From Pseudomonas sp. CROZ-RG-20F-R04-15 (lineage in GTDB: Bacteria > Pseudomonadota > Gammaproteobacteria > Pseudomonadales > Pseudomonadaceae), in contig NZ_JAKNQL010000001.1 in the NCBI RefSeq assembly GCF_022662375.1, forward strand, positions 496,001-560,000: a stretch of DNA of 64,000 nt. Direction: 5' to 3'. Of this stretch, positions 38,201-54,039 are shown in pieces. A program made the position numbers and the translations under genes. Position 1 is the stretch's first letter, and the number at the start of each line of letters is the position of its first letter. The notes beneath the pieces were generated by a model. It was not told the DNA's origin. It ran no database searches and saw only the letters and a program-made list of their open reading frames with translations.

Positions 38201-38764
38201 GAAGGTGAAATCCGTCGTTTCGCCCGCCAGCGCATCATTGATCTGAAACCGGCGCGAGATACCCAGACCGTCGCAGGGATGATCATTGCGCTGCGGGTCA
38301 TGAAGAACAAGAAGGGCGACAAAATGGGGTTCATCACCCTGGATGACCGCTCTGGACGCATCGAGGCCTCGCTGTTTTCCGAGTCGTTCCATGCGGCGCA
38401 GTCGTTGTTGCAGACTGACGCGATGGTCGTCGTCGAAGGCGAGGTCAGCAATGACGACTTCTCCGGCGGCCTGAAGCTGCGGGTCAAGCGCGTGATGAGC
38501 ATGGAAGATGCCCGCACCAACCTGGCCGAAAGCCTGCGTCTGAAGCTTCAGACTCAGGACTTGAAAGGCGATCAGCTACGCTGGTTGGGCGAGTTGCTCA
38601 AGCGTCATCGCGGCGCGTGCCCGGTGACCATGGAGTACACCAGCCCCGATGCGAAGACCTTGCTGCAGTTTGGCGAGACCTGGCGGATCGACCCGGCGGA
38701 TGCCTTGATTCAGGCTCTGCGTGACCAGTTCGGGCGAGACAACGTCTTCCTCCAATACCGTTGA
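35243..38764 (+). CDS. dnaE: DNA polymerase III alpha subunit
   Basis: This is the replicative polymerase. The PHP domain begins FVHLRLHTEYSLVDG. The catalytic PDFDVDF motif holds Asp403, Asp405 and Asp407. The fingers and beta-clamp-binding regions follow, then an OB fold near residue 1000 (AGMIIALRVMKNKKGDKMGFITLDD). The length of 1173 residues is normal for DnaE1. The start has ACAGGATC upstream. It is followed by accA as in most gammaproteobacteria. Confidence 0.98.
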   Translation: MPASFVHLRLHTEYSLVDGLVRIKPLVKALTGMNMPAVAVTDQNNMCSLVKFYKNTMGAGIKPICGADLWLSNKDPDAPLSRLSLLVMNAKGYRNLTELISRGFIEGQRNGMIIIEREWVAEANEGLIMLSAAKEGEIGMAMIGGNPAEAEALAREWMVVFPDRFYLEIQRTNRPNDEEQLHGAVALADKLGAPLVATNDVRFIKQEDFAAHETRVCIGEGRALDDPRRSKNYSDQQYLKSAEEMIELFSDIPDAIENTVEIAKRCNIEVKLGTHFLPNFPIPDGMTIDEYFRKVSFDGLEERLAVLLPKDTTEDYEAKRQVYVDRLNFELDIIIQMGFPGYFLIVMDFIQWAKSNGVPVGPGRGSGAGSLVAYVQKITDLDPLEYDLLFERFLNPERVSMPDFDVDFCMDGRDRVIDYVAEKYGRNAVSQIITFGSMAAKAVVRDVARVQGKSYGLADRLSKMIPFEVGMTLEKAYEQEEILRDFIKVDEEAAEIWEMARKLEGVVRNVGKHAGGVVIAPTKLTDFSPIYCDEAGDGLVTQFDKDDVEAAGLVKFDFLGLRTLTVIDWALKTINRDRAKVNEPPLDIAFIPLDDKPTYSLLQKAETTAVFQLESRGMKELIKKLKPDCLEDLIALVALFRPGPLQSGMVDDFINRKHGRAELAYPHSDYQYEGLKPVLAPTYGIILYQEQVMQIAQVMAGYTLGGADMLRRAMGKKKPEEMAKQRGGFIEGCKTNNIDADLAGNIFDLVEKFAGYGFNKSHSAAYGLVSYQTAWLKTHYPAPFMAAVLSADMHNTDKVVTLIEEIRTMKLRLDAPDVNTSEFKFTVNDEGRIIYGLGAIKGVGEGPVEAITEARLAGPFKDLFDFCARVDLKRINKRTLDGLIRSGALDRLGPYFHDEQKAYQANIDRNRAVLLTAMEEAIKAAEQTARTQDSGHSDLFGGLFVEEDADVYANHRKAKELTLKERLKGEKDTLGLYLTGHPIDEYEGEIRRFARQRIIDLKPARDTQTVAGMIIALRVMKNKKGDKMGFITLDDRSGRIEASLFSESFHAAQSLLQTDAMVVVEGEVSNDDFSGGLKLRVKRVMSMEDARTNLAESLRLKLQTQDLKGDQLRWLGELLKRHRGACPVTMEYTSPDAKTLLQFGETWRIDPADALIQALRDQFGRDNVFLQYR

Positions 38765-38903
38765 CCGGTGAGTGCCATCATGGCGCTCGCCCGCAACCTG
38801 AATTTTTAATCTCGACCTCAGCGCGCCTCTCCCTTAAGGTAGGGCGCGAATAGACAACCGGCCGGCCCAAGCTCATTTGGGACACGACCCAAGACGGACG
38901 CCT

Positions 38904-39851
38904 ATGAACCCGAATTTTCTAGATTTCGAACAGCCGATCGCCGACCTGCAAGCCAAGATCGAAGAGTTGCGCTTGGTCGGTAATGACAATTCGCTGAATA
39001 TCGGCGATGAGATCTCCCGCCTGCAGGACAAGAGCAAGACGCTGACCGAAGACATCTTCGGCAAGCTGACCAGCTGGCAGATCGCACGCCTGGCGCGTCA
39101 CCCGAAACGCCCGTACACCCTTGACTACATCGAGCACATCTTCACCGAGTTCGACGAACTGCACGGCGACCGTCACTTCTCTGACGACGCCGCTATCGTT
39201 GGCGGTATCGCCCGTCTGGATGATCAACCGGTGATGATCATCGGTCACCAGAAAGGCCGCGAAGTGCGCGAGAAAGTTCGCCGCAACTTCGGCATGCCGC
39301 GTCCGGAAGGCTACCGCAAGGCTTGCCGTCTGATGGAAATGGCCGAGCGTTTCAAAATGCCGATCCTGACCTTCATCGACACCCCGGGTGCTTACCCGGG
39401 TATTGACGCTGAAGAGCGCAACCAGAGTGAAGCGATTGCCTGGAACCTGCGCGTGATGTCGCGCCTGAAGACTCCAATCATCGCCACCGTTATCGGTGAA
39501 GGTGGTTCCGGTGGTGCACTGGCGATCGGTGTCTGCGATCAACTGAACATGCTGCAATACTCGACCTACGCGGTGATCTCGCCGGAAGGTTGCGCCTCGA
39601 TTCTGTGGAAAACCGCAGAAAAGGCCCCGGATGCCGCTGAAGCGATGGGTATCACCGCCGAGCGCCTGAAAGGTCTGGGTATTGTCGACAAGGTGATTGG
39701 CGAGCCTTTGGGCGGCGCGCACCGTGATCCGGCGGCTGCGGCGGCTTCTATTCGTGCAGAGCTGAGCTCGCAACTGGCGATGCTGAAGAAATTCGATAAC
39801 GAAGCGCTGTTGAAGCGCCGTTATGATCGACTGATGAGCTACGGTCTCTGA
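38904..39851 (+). CDS. accA: Acetyl-CoA carboxylase carboxyltransferase subunit alpha
   Basis: This subunit makes malonyl-CoA together with AccD. The start [19 protein letters not shown] at 38904 gives 315 residues; an in-frame ATG at 38877 would add nine unconserved residues. Crotonase-fold motifs are [24 protein letters not shown] and [13 protein letters not shown]. The 139 bases before it hold an inverted GC-rich segment and presumably its promoter. Confidence 0.97.
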   Translation: MNPNFLDFEQPIADLQAKIEELRLVGNDNSLNIGDEISRLQDKSKTLTEDIFGKLTSWQIARLARHPKRPYTLDYIEHIFTEFDELHGDRHFSDDAAIVGGIARLDDQPVMIIGHQKGREVREKVRRNFGMPRPEGYRKACRLMEMAERFKMPILTFIDTPGAYPGIDAEERNQSEAIAWNLRVMSRLKTPIIATVIGEGGSGGALAIGVCDQLNMLQYSTYAVISPEGCASILWKTAEKAPDAAEAMGITAERLKGLGIVDKVIGEPLGGAHRDPAAAAASIRAELSSQLAMLKKFDNEALLKRRYDRLMSYGL

Positions 39852-39884
39852 TCGAACGCCGATTTAGCTGACAATGCAAAACAC

Positions 39885-39974
39885 TGTGGGAGCGAGCTTG
39901 CTCGCGAAGGCGTTATAACAGGCAACGAAAATGTTGAATGTTGAACCGCTTTCGCGAGCAAGCTCGCTCCCACA
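39885..39974. repeat. REPIN: two REP sequences in inverted orientation
   Basis: The REP core GGGAGCGAGCTTGCTCGCG occurs forward at about 39888-39906, within 39885-39912. Its reverse complement lies within 39946-39974, around a 35-base centre. This is the dispersed REP family typical of P. fluorescens genomes. The right end reaches to within 24 bases of the tilS start. Confidence 0.9.
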
Positions 39975-39997
39975 TTGGTTTCGGTGAAGGTGAAAAA

Positions 39998-41326
39998 ATG
40001 AGTCAGTTCTCGATTGATTTGCCTTCCCGGTTATTACTGAGCCTTGAGCCTTGGCGCAACGCCACTCATTGGCTTATCGCATTCTCCGGTGGTCTCGACT
40101 CCACTGTTCTGCTGCATCTGCTTGCCCATCTCGCAAAATCCGAATCCCTCCCTCCACTCAACGCTATTCATATTCACCACGGCCTCCAGGCTGCGGCTGA
40201 CGCTTGGCCGCAGCATTGCCAGTCCGTGTGCGATGCGCTGGGTGTTCCGTTGCTGATCGAGCGGGTGAAAGTGCAGCCGGGTGCCAGTCTGGAGCGCGCA
40301 GCGCGGAATGCGCGGTACGCTGTGTTCGGTTCACTGACGCAAGCCAATGATGTGTTGTTGACAGGTCAGCATCGCGATGATCAAGCGGAAACGCTGTTGT
40401 TCCGGCTGCTGCGCGGTGCCGGTGTGCGCGGATTATCCGCGATGCCGCGGCAGCGTCCGATGGGGCAGGGGACGCTGATTCGTCCATTGCTCGATGTTTC
40501 CCGGGCCGAACTCGAAGCGTATGCGCAAGCTCATCAATTGAGCTGGATTGAAGACCCGTCGAATCAGGATCGGCAGTTCTCGCGCAATTACCTGCGGCAT
40601 CAGGTCATGCCGTTGCTGAGCGAACGCTGGCCGCAAGCGCAGACAAGCATGGCTCGCAGTGCCGCGCATCTGCGTGAAGCCCAAGGATTGCTGGATGAGC
40701 TGGCGCAGATCGATCTGACGCAAGCCGCTACCGCTCATGATTTCGAATGGCTGGGATTGCCGTCTCTGGAGTTGGCGTCGCTGGCGGCGTTGTCTGCCGC
40801 CCGCCAGCGAAACGCCCTCAGTCACTGGCTTGAGCCGCTGACGCGCCTGCCTGACACCGACCATTGGTCGGGTTGGACGGATCTGTGCGATGCCGCTCCT
40901 GATGCGTCACCGGTCTGGCGTCTGGCCGATGGCGAGTTGCACCGCAGTGCCGGTCGTCTGTGGTGGCTCAGCGGTCACTGGCTACGCACGCCGATGATCG
41001 ACGCCGAGTGGCAGATCCCGGCGTCAGCGCTACGCTTGGCCGATAACGGACGTGTCATGTTCAGCGGGCAGACTCCCGTCGGGCCTTTGCAGATTCGCTA
41101 TCGGCAGGGCGGCGAAGTCATGCATCTGGCGGATCGCGGTCACCGTGATCTCAAGCGCCTGCTCAATGAGCGTGCGGTGCCGGGGTTCGTGCGTGGCAGA
41201 TTGCCGCTGCTGTTTCGCGGCGATGAATTGCTCGCGGTGGCGAACCTGCCGGGGCTTGATGGCCATCTGCAGGACGGCTGGAAATTGCATTGGCTGCCAA
41301 CAGACGAAGATCAAGGTTTGAGCTGA
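39998..41326 (+). CDS. tilS: tRNA(Ile)-lysidine synthetase
   Basis: TilS modifies the wobble C34 of the AUA-reading tRNA-Ile to lysidine. The start MSQFSIDLPSRLLLSL at 39998 follows GAAGG and gives 442 residues. An earlier in-frame ATG at 39938 would put REP sequence inside the protein and is rejected. The PP-loop SGGLDS is at residues 30-35, with LLTGQHRDDQAETLLFRLLRG downstream and a C-terminal substrate-binding domain. Confidence 0.95.
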   Translation: MSQFSIDLPSRLLLSLEPWRNATHWLIAFSGGLDSTVLLHLLAHLAKSESLPPLNAIHIHHGLQAAADAWPQHCQSVCDALGVPLLIERVKVQPGASLERAARNARYAVFGSLTQANDVLLTGQHRDDQAETLLFRLLRGAGVRGLSAMPRQRPMGQGTLIRPLLDVSRAELEAYAQAHQLSWIEDPSNQDRQFSRNYLRHQVMPLLSERWPQAQTSMARSAAHLREAQGLLDELAQIDLTQAATAHDFEWLGLPSLELASLAALSAARQRNALSHWLEPLTRLPDTDHWSGWTDLCDAAPDASPVWRLADGELHRSAGRLWWLSGHWLRTPMIDAEWQIPASALRLADNGRVMFSGQTPVGPLQIRYRQGGEVMHLADRGHRDLKRLLNERAVPGFVRGRLPLLFRGDELLAVANLPGLDGHLQDGWKLHWLPTDEDQGLS

Positions 41327-41579
41327 AAGGAGCATTCCGGTAGACTACGCTCCCTTCTTGATACAACTTCTGTGGATTCGCCTGAATTGCAGGAGTTGCC
41401 GATTACCAAGCAGTCTTTGCTGGGCGATTCCAAAAAATGTGTAGCGAGCAACGTACCGGTGTTTCACCTGCCGGTCTGTCCCAACGCGGCGGTTTTTTTG
41501 AAAGGTGCACTGTGATTAATGCAGGTGATCGGGGGCTTCGGCCTTCCTTCGCTTTCCCCGGCGGCTCGTACCGCTTTAA

Positions 41580-44083
<2,504 letters not shown>

Positions 44084-44101
44084 CACTCAATTCTCCGGTA
44101 A

Positions 44102-45529
<1,428 letters not shown>

Positions 45530-45611
45530 GTACAAATCGATGGAAGGACACCGGATTGTGTCGAAAAAGTCGTGACAGCGATGGATTTGCCACTAATCTG
45601 ATGCCTTGAAT

Positions 45612-45641
45612 GCACAAGCCTGGATCTTCCAGGCTTCGTGC
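45612..45641 (+). terminator. Probable terminator hairpin after eno
   Basis: The arms GCAC-AAGCCTGG and CCAGGCTT-GTGC form a long stem with one internal mismatch and a 5-base loop, 82 bases past eno. There is no strong U-tract, so termination strength is uncertain. Confidence 0.45.
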
Positions 45642-45700
45642 TATCAGATGTTTCAAAGTTTTGGCGTGGCTGTCTTTTTTCACTGGATACCTGATATTCG

Positions 45701-45979
45701 ATGCGCAGTCCTTACTGGTTGTTTCTCGTTTTGCTCTTGCTGCTGGCCGGTCTGCAGTACCGCCTGTGGGTGGGCAATGGCAGTCTGGCGCAAGTCGCCG
45801 AGCTGAATCAGCAGATTGCTGATCAACATGCCGAGAACGAAGGTTTGCTGGAGCGCAACCGAGTGATGGACGCTGAAGTCAGCGAGTTGAAAAAGGGTAT
45901 GGAGACCGTTGAAGAGCGGGCTCGTCACGAGCTGGGCATGGTCAAGGACGGCGAAACCCTTTACCAGTTGGCCCAATGA
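45701..45979 (+). CDS. ftsB: Cell division protein FtsB
   Basis: FtsB links early and late divisome proteins together with FtsL and FtsQ. It has a short cytoplasmic N terminus, one membrane helix (residues about 4-21, YWLFLVLLLLLAGLQYRLW) and a periplasmic coiled coil (VAELNQQIADQHAENEGLLERN). It is 92 residues. The position between eno and ispD is conserved. It overlaps ispD by four bases. Confidence 0.94.
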   Translation: MRSPYWLFLVLLLLLAGLQYRLWVGNGSLAQVAELNQQIADQHAENEGLLERNRVMDAEVSELKKGMETVEERARHELGMVKDGETLYQLAQ

Positions 45980-46683
45980 TCAATTCCCTTCCGGCCTTCT
46001 GGGCCGTGATTCCTGCCGCGGGCGTCGGTGCCCGAATGGCCGCGGACCGTCCCAAGCAGTATCTGCAACTGGGGGGGCGCACAATTCTTGAACACAGCCT
46101 CGGCTGTTTCCTCGATCACCCAAGCCTCAAGGGGCTGGTGGTCAGTCTTGCAGTTGATGATCCTTACTGGCCAAACCTGGCCTGCGCCAGCGATCCGCGC
46201 ATTCAGCGGGTAGACGGCGGGACCGAGCGTTCTGGTTCGGTGCTCAATGCCTTGCTGCACCTGCATGCGCAGGGTGCCGATGACGAAGATTGGGTGTTGG
46301 TGCACGATGCGGCACGGCCGAATCTGAGTCGCGATGATCTTGACAAGTTACTCGATGAACTGGCGGATGATCCGGTCGGCGGTTTGCTCGCGGTGCCGGC
46401 GCGCGACACGTTGAAGCGGGTCGATAAACACGGTCGTGTGGTTGAGACCGTTGATCGCAGCATTATCTGGCAGGCGTATACGCCGCAGATGTTTCGCCTT
46501 GGTGCGTTGCATCGGGCGTTGGCGGACAGTCTGGTGGCAGATGCGGTGATTACCGATGAGGCTTCGGCGATGGAGTGGGCGGGCCTGGCGCCGCGTCTGA
46601 TTGAAGGGCGGGCGGATAACCTCAAGGTGACCCGGTCTGAAGACCTCGAATGGTTGCGCCAGCGTTGGGCGAATCGACGCTGA
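45976..46683 (+). CDS. ispD: 2-C-methyl-D-erythritol 4-phosphate cytidylyltransferase
   Basis: This is the third step of the MEP isoprenoid path. The nucleotide-binding N terminus FWAVIPAAGVGARMAADRPKQYL is diagnostic. VLVHDAARPNLSRDDLDKLL and TDEASAMEWAG are further family motifs. It is 235 residues and coupled to ftsB. Confidence 0.96.
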   Translation: MINSLPAFWAVIPAAGVGARMAADRPKQYLQLGGRTILEHSLGCFLDHPSLKGLVVSLAVDDPYWPNLACASDPRIQRVDGGTERSGSVLNALLHLHAQGADDEDWVLVHDAARPNLSRDDLDKLLDELADDPVGGLLAVPARDTLKRVDKHGRVVETVDRSIIWQAYTPQMFRLGALHRALADSLVADAVITDEASAMEWAGLAPRLIEGRADNLKVTRSEDLEWLRQRWANRR

Positions 46684-46705
46684 GTGCTGTGGCGCCTAAT
46701 GCGCA

Positions 46706-46806
46706 GCCTTCGCGACCAATCTCGCTCCCACCTTTGATCTGCGGCTGACACCAAATTTGCATTTACTGCGGTTCCCCTGTGGGAGCGAGCTTGCTCGCGA
46801 AGGCGG
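46706..46806. repeat. REPIN with one degenerate arm
   Basis: The forward REP at 46778-46806 contains the same core as the element at 39885. The inverted partner at 46706-46730 has diverged (CTTCGCGACCAATCTCGCTC). It fills the gap between convergent ispD and the LysR gene, where such elements often lie. Confidence 0.85.
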
Positions 46807-46826
46807 CCGCACGAACAACCCATCTC

Positions 46827-47723
46827 TCAGCTTCGATACTCCGGTCGATCAGCCAACCCTTCCTTCAAAAAATCCACCAACTTGCGCACTTTGGGCGACA
46901 AATGCCGCTGCTGCGGATACAGCGCCCACACCGCCGTATTCGGTGGCTGATGCGCCTCCAGCAGCGAAATCAACGCGCCACTGTGCAGATGCTCCAACAC
47001 GTAGTAATCCGGCAACTGGCACAGTCCAACCCCCTGAAGCGCTGCGTCCAGCACCGCCTGCCCACTGTTGCAGCGCCAGTTTCCCTGCACGCGCTGAGAA
47101 AACTCCCGGCCATTTTGCTCAAGCTGCCAAATATCCGAGCTGCCGATCAGGCAATTGTGCCGGCTCAGTTCCGACAAGCTGTGTGGCCGACCGTACCGTT
47201 CAACGTAGGACGGTGAAGCGCAGAGAAACATCCGCCTCGGCGCCAGTCGTGTCGCGACCAGCCGCGAATCCTGCAAGCGACCCAAACGAATCGCCAGATC
47301 CAGACCTTCATGCACCAGATCGAGCTGGCGGTTGCTCAATTCGATATCGATGCGCAGCTGCGGATAAAGCCCCATGAAACGCGTCACCAGCGGCACGATA
47401 AAACGTTCGCCGTAAGCCACGGCACACGTCATGCGCAGCATGCCTTTCGGTTCGCTGGTCAGATCGCCGACCGCACGCAAGGCCTCTTCGCGTCCGTCCT
47501 GCAAGCGTTGGCAATGTTGCAGAAAGGTCTGTCCGGCTTCAGTCAGCGTCACCCGACGGGTGCTGCGATAAAGCAGACGCGTCTGAAGGCGCTCCTCCAA
47601 CCGTACGATTTGTCGACTGACATGGGAGGAAGAAACGCCAAGGCGCTCGGCAGCGGCGGTGAACTGGCTGCATTCGGCAACGGCGACGAACTCGTCGATG
47701 CCTTCCCAGCGATTTTCGGACAT
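46827..47723 (-). CDS. gfnR: LysR-family regulator of formaldehyde detoxification
   Basis: The N-terminal winged helix-turn-helix is clear (FTAAAERLGVSSSHVSRQIVRLEERLQTRLLYRST), followed by the substrate-binding domain from about residue 90. It is divergent from the glutathione-dependent formaldehyde dehydrogenase gene, with 117 bases between. The LysR gene at this place in P. aeruginosa is the regulator named GfnR. The symbol here rests on synteny and is less certain than the family. Confidence 0.85.
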   Translation of the reverse strand: MSENRWEGIDEFVAVAECSQFTAAAERLGVSSSHVSRQIVRLEERLQTRLLYRSTRRVTLTEAGQTFLQHCQRLQDGREEALRAVGDLTSEPKGMLRMTCAVAYGERFIVPLVTRFMGLYPQLRIDIELSNRQLDLVHEGLDLAIRLGRLQDSRLVATRLAPRRMFLCASPSYVERYGRPHSLSELSRHNCLIGSSDIWQLEQNGREFSQRVQGNWRCNSGQAVLDAALQGVGLCQLPDYYVLEHLHSGALISLLEAHQPPNTAVWALYPQQRHLSPKVRKLVDFLKEGLADRPEYRS

Positions 47724-47780
47724 CGGGATTATCCCTGTGTGGCAATAATTTTTTGCTTTTGTCCTGATTATTCATCGTAA

Positions 47781-48953
<1,173 letters not shown>

Positions 48954-49018
48954 TCAATCGTGGCGACACGGCTGCAAGTCTTGAAGGCTTGCGACCGTGA
49001 CCGCGTAGGAGTCTTTAC

Positions 49019-49864
49019 ATGAGTCTGGAAAACATCTCCTGTCAGAAGAGTTTCGGCGGCTGGCACAAACGCTATCGTCATCGCTCCGATGTGCTCGGCT
49101 GTGACATGGTGTTCGCCGTGTACCTGCCGCCGCAGGCGGAGCAGGGCGGCAAGTTGCCGGTACTGTACTGGCTGTCGGGCCTGACCTGCACCGATGAAAA
49201 CTTCATGCAGAAGGCTGGCGCGATGCGCATGGCGGCCGAACTCGGGTTGATCATCGTCGCTCCGGACACCAGCCCGCGCGGGCCGGATGTACCGGGTGAT
49301 CCGGATGGCGCGTGGGATTTCGGGCTCGGCGCCGGGTTCTATCTGAATGCCACACAGGAACCGTGGTCGCGTCACTATCGGATGCATGACTATGTCGTGC
49401 AGGAATTGCCTTCACTGGTGGAGGCGCATTTTCCGGCATCGGATAAACGCAGCATCAGCGGCCACTCGATGGGCGGTCACGGTGCGTTGGTCTGCGCACT
49501 GCGAAACCCAGGTCGCTATCGATCGGTGTCGGCGTTCTCGCCAATCAACAACCCTATGGATTGCCCATGGGGCCAAAAAGCGTTTTCCCGTTTCCTCGGT
49601 GAAGACCGCTCGAAGTGGAAGGAATGGGATGCCTGCGCACTGATTGCCGACGCGGACGAAAAACTGCCGCTGCTGGTCGATCAAGGTGATCGCGACGACT
49701 TCCTTGCCACTCAGCTCAAACCTGAAGCCTTGCAACAAGCGGCAAAACAAGCAGGCCATCCGCTGACGTTGCGCCTGCAACCGGGCTACGACCACAGCTA
49801 TTTCTTCATATCGAGCTTCATAGACGACCACTTGCAGCATCACGCACGCGCCCTTAAGGCCTAA
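49019..49864 (+). CDS. fghA: S-formylglutathione hydrolase
   Basis: This serine hydrolase releases formate and glutathione after FrmA. The nucleophile is Ser150 in [12 protein letters not shown]. The Asp and His of the triad lie in [11 protein letters not shown] and [10 protein letters not shown]. It is 281 residues. The RBS is TAGGAG. Its terminator-like hairpin runs into the ispF start. Confidence 0.95.
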   Translation: MSLENISCQKSFGGWHKRYRHRSDVLGCDMVFAVYLPPQAEQGGKLPVLYWLSGLTCTDENFMQKAGAMRMAAELGLIIVAPDTSPRGPDVPGDPDGAWDFGLGAGFYLNATQEPWSRHYRMHDYVVQELPSLVEAHFPASDKRSISGHSMGGHGALVCALRNPGRYRSVSAFSPINNPMDCPWGQKAFSRFLGEDRSKWKEWDACALIADADEKLPLLVDQGDRDDFLATQLKPEALQQAAKQAGHPLTLRLQPGYDHSYFFISSFIDDHLQHHARALKA

Positions 49865-49877
49865 TGCAGGTAGAATC

Positions 49878-49908
49878 ACGCCCTGACAAAAATCGGGGCG
49901 TTTTTTTT
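49878..49908 (+). terminator. Terminator-like hairpin whose U-tract abuts the ispF start codon
   Basis: A 6-bp stem (ACGCCC with GGGCGT) encloses a 12-base loop and is followed by eight T (49901-49908). The ispF ATG is at 49909. It could end the frmA-fghA transcript and, in RNA that reads through, hide the ispF ribosome binding region. Confidence 0.65.
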
Positions 49909-50382
49909 ATGCGTATTGGCCACGGCTATGATGTGCACCGTTTCGCTGAAGGCGATTTCATTACTCTGGGCGGCGTGCGCATTGCACACAGCTTCGGGCT
50001 GCTCGCTCATTCCGACGGTGACGTCCTGCTGCACGCCTTGAGCGATGCCTTGCTCGGCGCGGCGGCGCTGGGTGATATCGGCAAACACTTCCCGGACACC
50101 GACCCGCAATTCAAAGGCGCCGACAGCCGCGCGCTGCTGCGTCACGTGGTCGCGCTGATCCACGCCAAGGGCTGGAAAGTCGGCAATGTCGATAACACCA
50201 TCGTTGCCCAGGCGCCAAAAATGGCCCCGCATATCGAATCGATGCGCGCGCTGATCGCGGCGGATCTACAAGTTGAGTTGGATCAAGTGAACGTGAAAGC
50301 TACCACCACCGAAAAGCTTGGCTTTGTCGGTCGCGAAGAAGGCATCGCCGTGCACTCCGTTGCCTTGTTGCTGCGCGCATGA
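49909..50382 (+). CDS. ispF: 2-C-methyl-D-erythritol 2,4-cyclodiphosphate synthase
   Basis: This is the MEP-path enzyme after IspE. The start [22 protein letters not shown] gives 157 residues with metal ligands Asp8 and His10. The loop [34 protein letters not shown] is diagnostic. An alternative ATG at 49864 that overlaps the fghA stop would add 15 residues encoded by the hairpin region. There is no clear Shine-Dalgarno sequence for the 49909 start. It overlaps truD by four bases. Confidence 0.95.
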   Translation: MRIGHGYDVHRFAEGDFITLGGVRIAHSFGLLAHSDGDVLLHALSDALLGAAALGDIGKHFPDTDPQFKGADSRALLRHVVALIHAKGWKVGNVDNTIVAQAPKMAPHIESMRALIAADLQVELDQVNVKATTTEKLGFVGREEGIAVHSVALLLRA

Positions 50383-51424
50383 ATGAACTGCAACTGCTCG
50401 GCCCACGGGCCTATGGCGAACCCCTCGGCAGCGCAGTACTGAAAGCCATCGCTGAAGATTTTCAGGTCGATGAAGTCCTCGATATCCCGTTCAGCGGTGA
50501 CGGCGAGCATCTCTGGATCTGGGTCGAAAAGCGCGGCCTCAACACTGAGGAAGCCGCACGGCGTATTGCCAAGGCTGCCGGCGTGCCGTTGCGCACGGTC
50601 AGCTACGCCGGGCTCAAGGATCGTCAGGCGCTGACCCGTCAGTGGTTCAGCGTGCAACTGCCGGGCAAGGCCGATCCGGATCTGTCGACGGCGGAAAACG
50701 ACACGCTGAAGATCCTCAAGACCACTCGCCACAAGCGCAAGCTGCAACGTGGCGCGCATTCGGCCAATGGTTTTACCTTGCGCCTGACTCAGTTCGCTGG
50801 CGACAAAGACGCGATTGAACAGCGCTTGCAGTTGATCACCCAACAAGGCATCCCCAACTATTTCGGCGCTCAGCGTTTCGGCCATGACGGCGGCAACGTC
50901 GTTGATGCGCGTTCGTGGGCCGCGCGCAAAGCCTTGCCGGAACAACGCAACGTGCGTTCGCGTTTGCTTTCGACCGCGCGCAGTTTTCTGTTCAACAAGG
51001 TGCTCGCCGCACGGGTAGCCGACGGCACCTGGCAAAAAGCCCAAGTCGGTGATCTGCTGGCCTTTACCGACAGCCGCAGTTTTTTTCCGGCCGGTGAGGC
51101 CGAGTGCAGCGACCCGCGTCTGGCCATTCTTGACTTGCATCCGACCGGCCCGCAGTGGGGCGAAGGTGACTCGCCGACCGCAGGGGCTGTCCATGATCTG
51201 GAGCAGGGGATTGCCGCGGGTGAAGCGGATCTGCGCGATTGGTTGATCAACGCCGGCATGAGCCACGAACGTCGCATCCTGCGGCTGCCCATTGGCGGGT
51301 TGACGTGGCATTATCCCCAGCCTGACATTCTGCAACTGGAATTCGTCCTCCCGGCCGGATGCTTCGCCACCGTATTGGTGCGCGAGCTCGTTGATCTGGT
51401 GCCGGTGGGGCAGACGGACAGCCC

Positions 51425-51437
<13 letters not shown>
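50379..51437 (+). CDS. truD: tRNA pseudouridine(13) synthase
   Basis: TruD makes pseudouridine at position 13 of tRNA-Glu. The catalytic Asp81 is in [29 protein letters not shown] and [13 protein letters not shown] are family motifs. It is 352 residues. It overlaps surE by 13 bases. Confidence 0.95.
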
Positions 51438-52851
<1,414 letters not shown>

Positions 52852-53063
52852 GCATTTGTTTGCGTGCGCTGAATTCCTTTCGTTCGCCTGTGTCTTACTC
52901 CGGCAGCGATGGTTTAAACGCAGCAGATTGCCAACTTGCAAACGTGTGCGCGAAGCGATTTCGCTTCATTAAAGGTAAAGCCGATCCGGCCCGTTATACT
53001 TGCGACACCTCATGCCGGAATCCGGCATTTCACATTTTTCAGCCACCACAAAGGGAGCGGCGG

Positions 53064-53933
53064 GTGAGTCTCACAGTCATTGCGCAGCGTATGGGTAACA
53101 CGAGCTTTCAGCGCCTGGTGACTGGCCTTGTCTTGAGCACCTTGCTGGTCGGTTGCTCCAGCACCAAATCGAGCAATGTGCGGGTGGTCGATCGCAACAA
53201 TGCGGTGGCCCAACGTCCTGCCGTGACGACCGGCCAGTATGTAGTCCGTCCGGGCGATACGATGTTTTCGATCGCGTTTCGCTACGGCTGGGACTACAAA
53301 GCCCTCGCGGCCAGGAACAATATTCCTACGCCGTATACGATCCATCCGGGTCAGACAATTCGCTTTGACGGCCGCACCGGTTCAACGCCGACGGCGGTGG
53401 TGAGCAACAGCAGTTCTTCGCCTTCTTCGTCGAGTAAAACCACGGTAATCCGGCGCCAGGCTAATGGCACGACAACCACCACAACCACCGGTTCTGCGGG
53501 GGCTGTACCGTCCGTCGCCAACAAACCAGCACCCGCTCCACTGCCTCCAGCGGGCCCGGCCCCGACCGGCTGGGGATGGCCATCTAATGGCATTCTGATT
53601 GGAAAATTCTCTTCAAACGGTAGTTTGAATAAAGGAATTGATATCGCCGGAGATTTGGGACAGCCTGTTTTAGCTGCGTCTGATGGGACGGTGGTTTACG
53701 CCGGGAGTGGCTTAAGGGGCTACGGCGAATTAGTCATCATCAAACACAGCGAAACCTACGTCAGTGCCTACGGACATAACCGCAGGCTGTTGGTTCGGGA
53801 GGGACAGCAGGTCAAGGTCGGACAGACAATTGCCGAAATGGGGTCAACGGGTACAGACCGGGTGAAACTGCATTTTGAGATTCGCCGCCAAGGTAAACCT
53901 GTAGATCCACTGCAGTTCCTGCCAAGACGTTGA
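53064..53933 (+). CDS. nlpD: Lipoprotein NlpD, LytM activator of amidase
   Basis: NlpD activates a cell-wall amidase at division. The GTG at 53064 follows AAGGGAGCGG and gives 289 residues. The lipobox is LLVGCSS. A LysM domain follows (YVVRPGDTMFSIAFRYGWD), then a Ser/Thr/Pro-rich linker and a LytM domain. The zinc motif of active M23 peptidases is lost: the HxxxD site reads NKGID and HxH reads KLH. This is expected for an activator rather than an enzyme. The main rpoS promoter of pseudomonads lies inside this gene. Confidence 0.92.
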   Translation: MSLTVIAQRMGNTSFQRLVTGLVLSTLLVGCSSTKSSNVRVVDRNNAVAQRPAVTTGQYVVRPGDTMFSIAFRYGWDYKALAARNNIPTPYTIHPGQTIRFDGRTGSTPTAVVSNSSSSPSSSSKTTVIRRQANGTTTTTTTGSAGAVPSVANKPAPAPLPPAGPAPTGWGWPSNGILIGKFSSNGSLNKGIDIAGDLGQPVLAASDGTVVYAGSGLRGYGELVIIKHSETYVSAYGHNRRLLVREGQQVKVGQTIAEMGSTGTDRVKLHFEIRRQGKPVDPLQFLPRR

Positions 53934-54039
53934 TTTGTAAGCCAGCCTGTTCCGTCACGTAGAGGGGACAGGCTCCAGCGCTGCCAAGGATAAAGGCGTC
54001 GCTTGAGCTTGGGGTCGAACTCACCAAAGGACTATAACA

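Noticed and set aside
35264..38392. Open frame of 1042 codons on the minus strand opposite dnaE
   Set aside because: It is a shadow of dnaE codon usage. The product is His/Val/Arg-rich low-complexity sequence with no motif.
39938..39997. N-terminal extension of tilS starting in the REP element
   Set aside because: It would translate REP sequence. The ATG at 39998 has a ribosome site and the conserved start.
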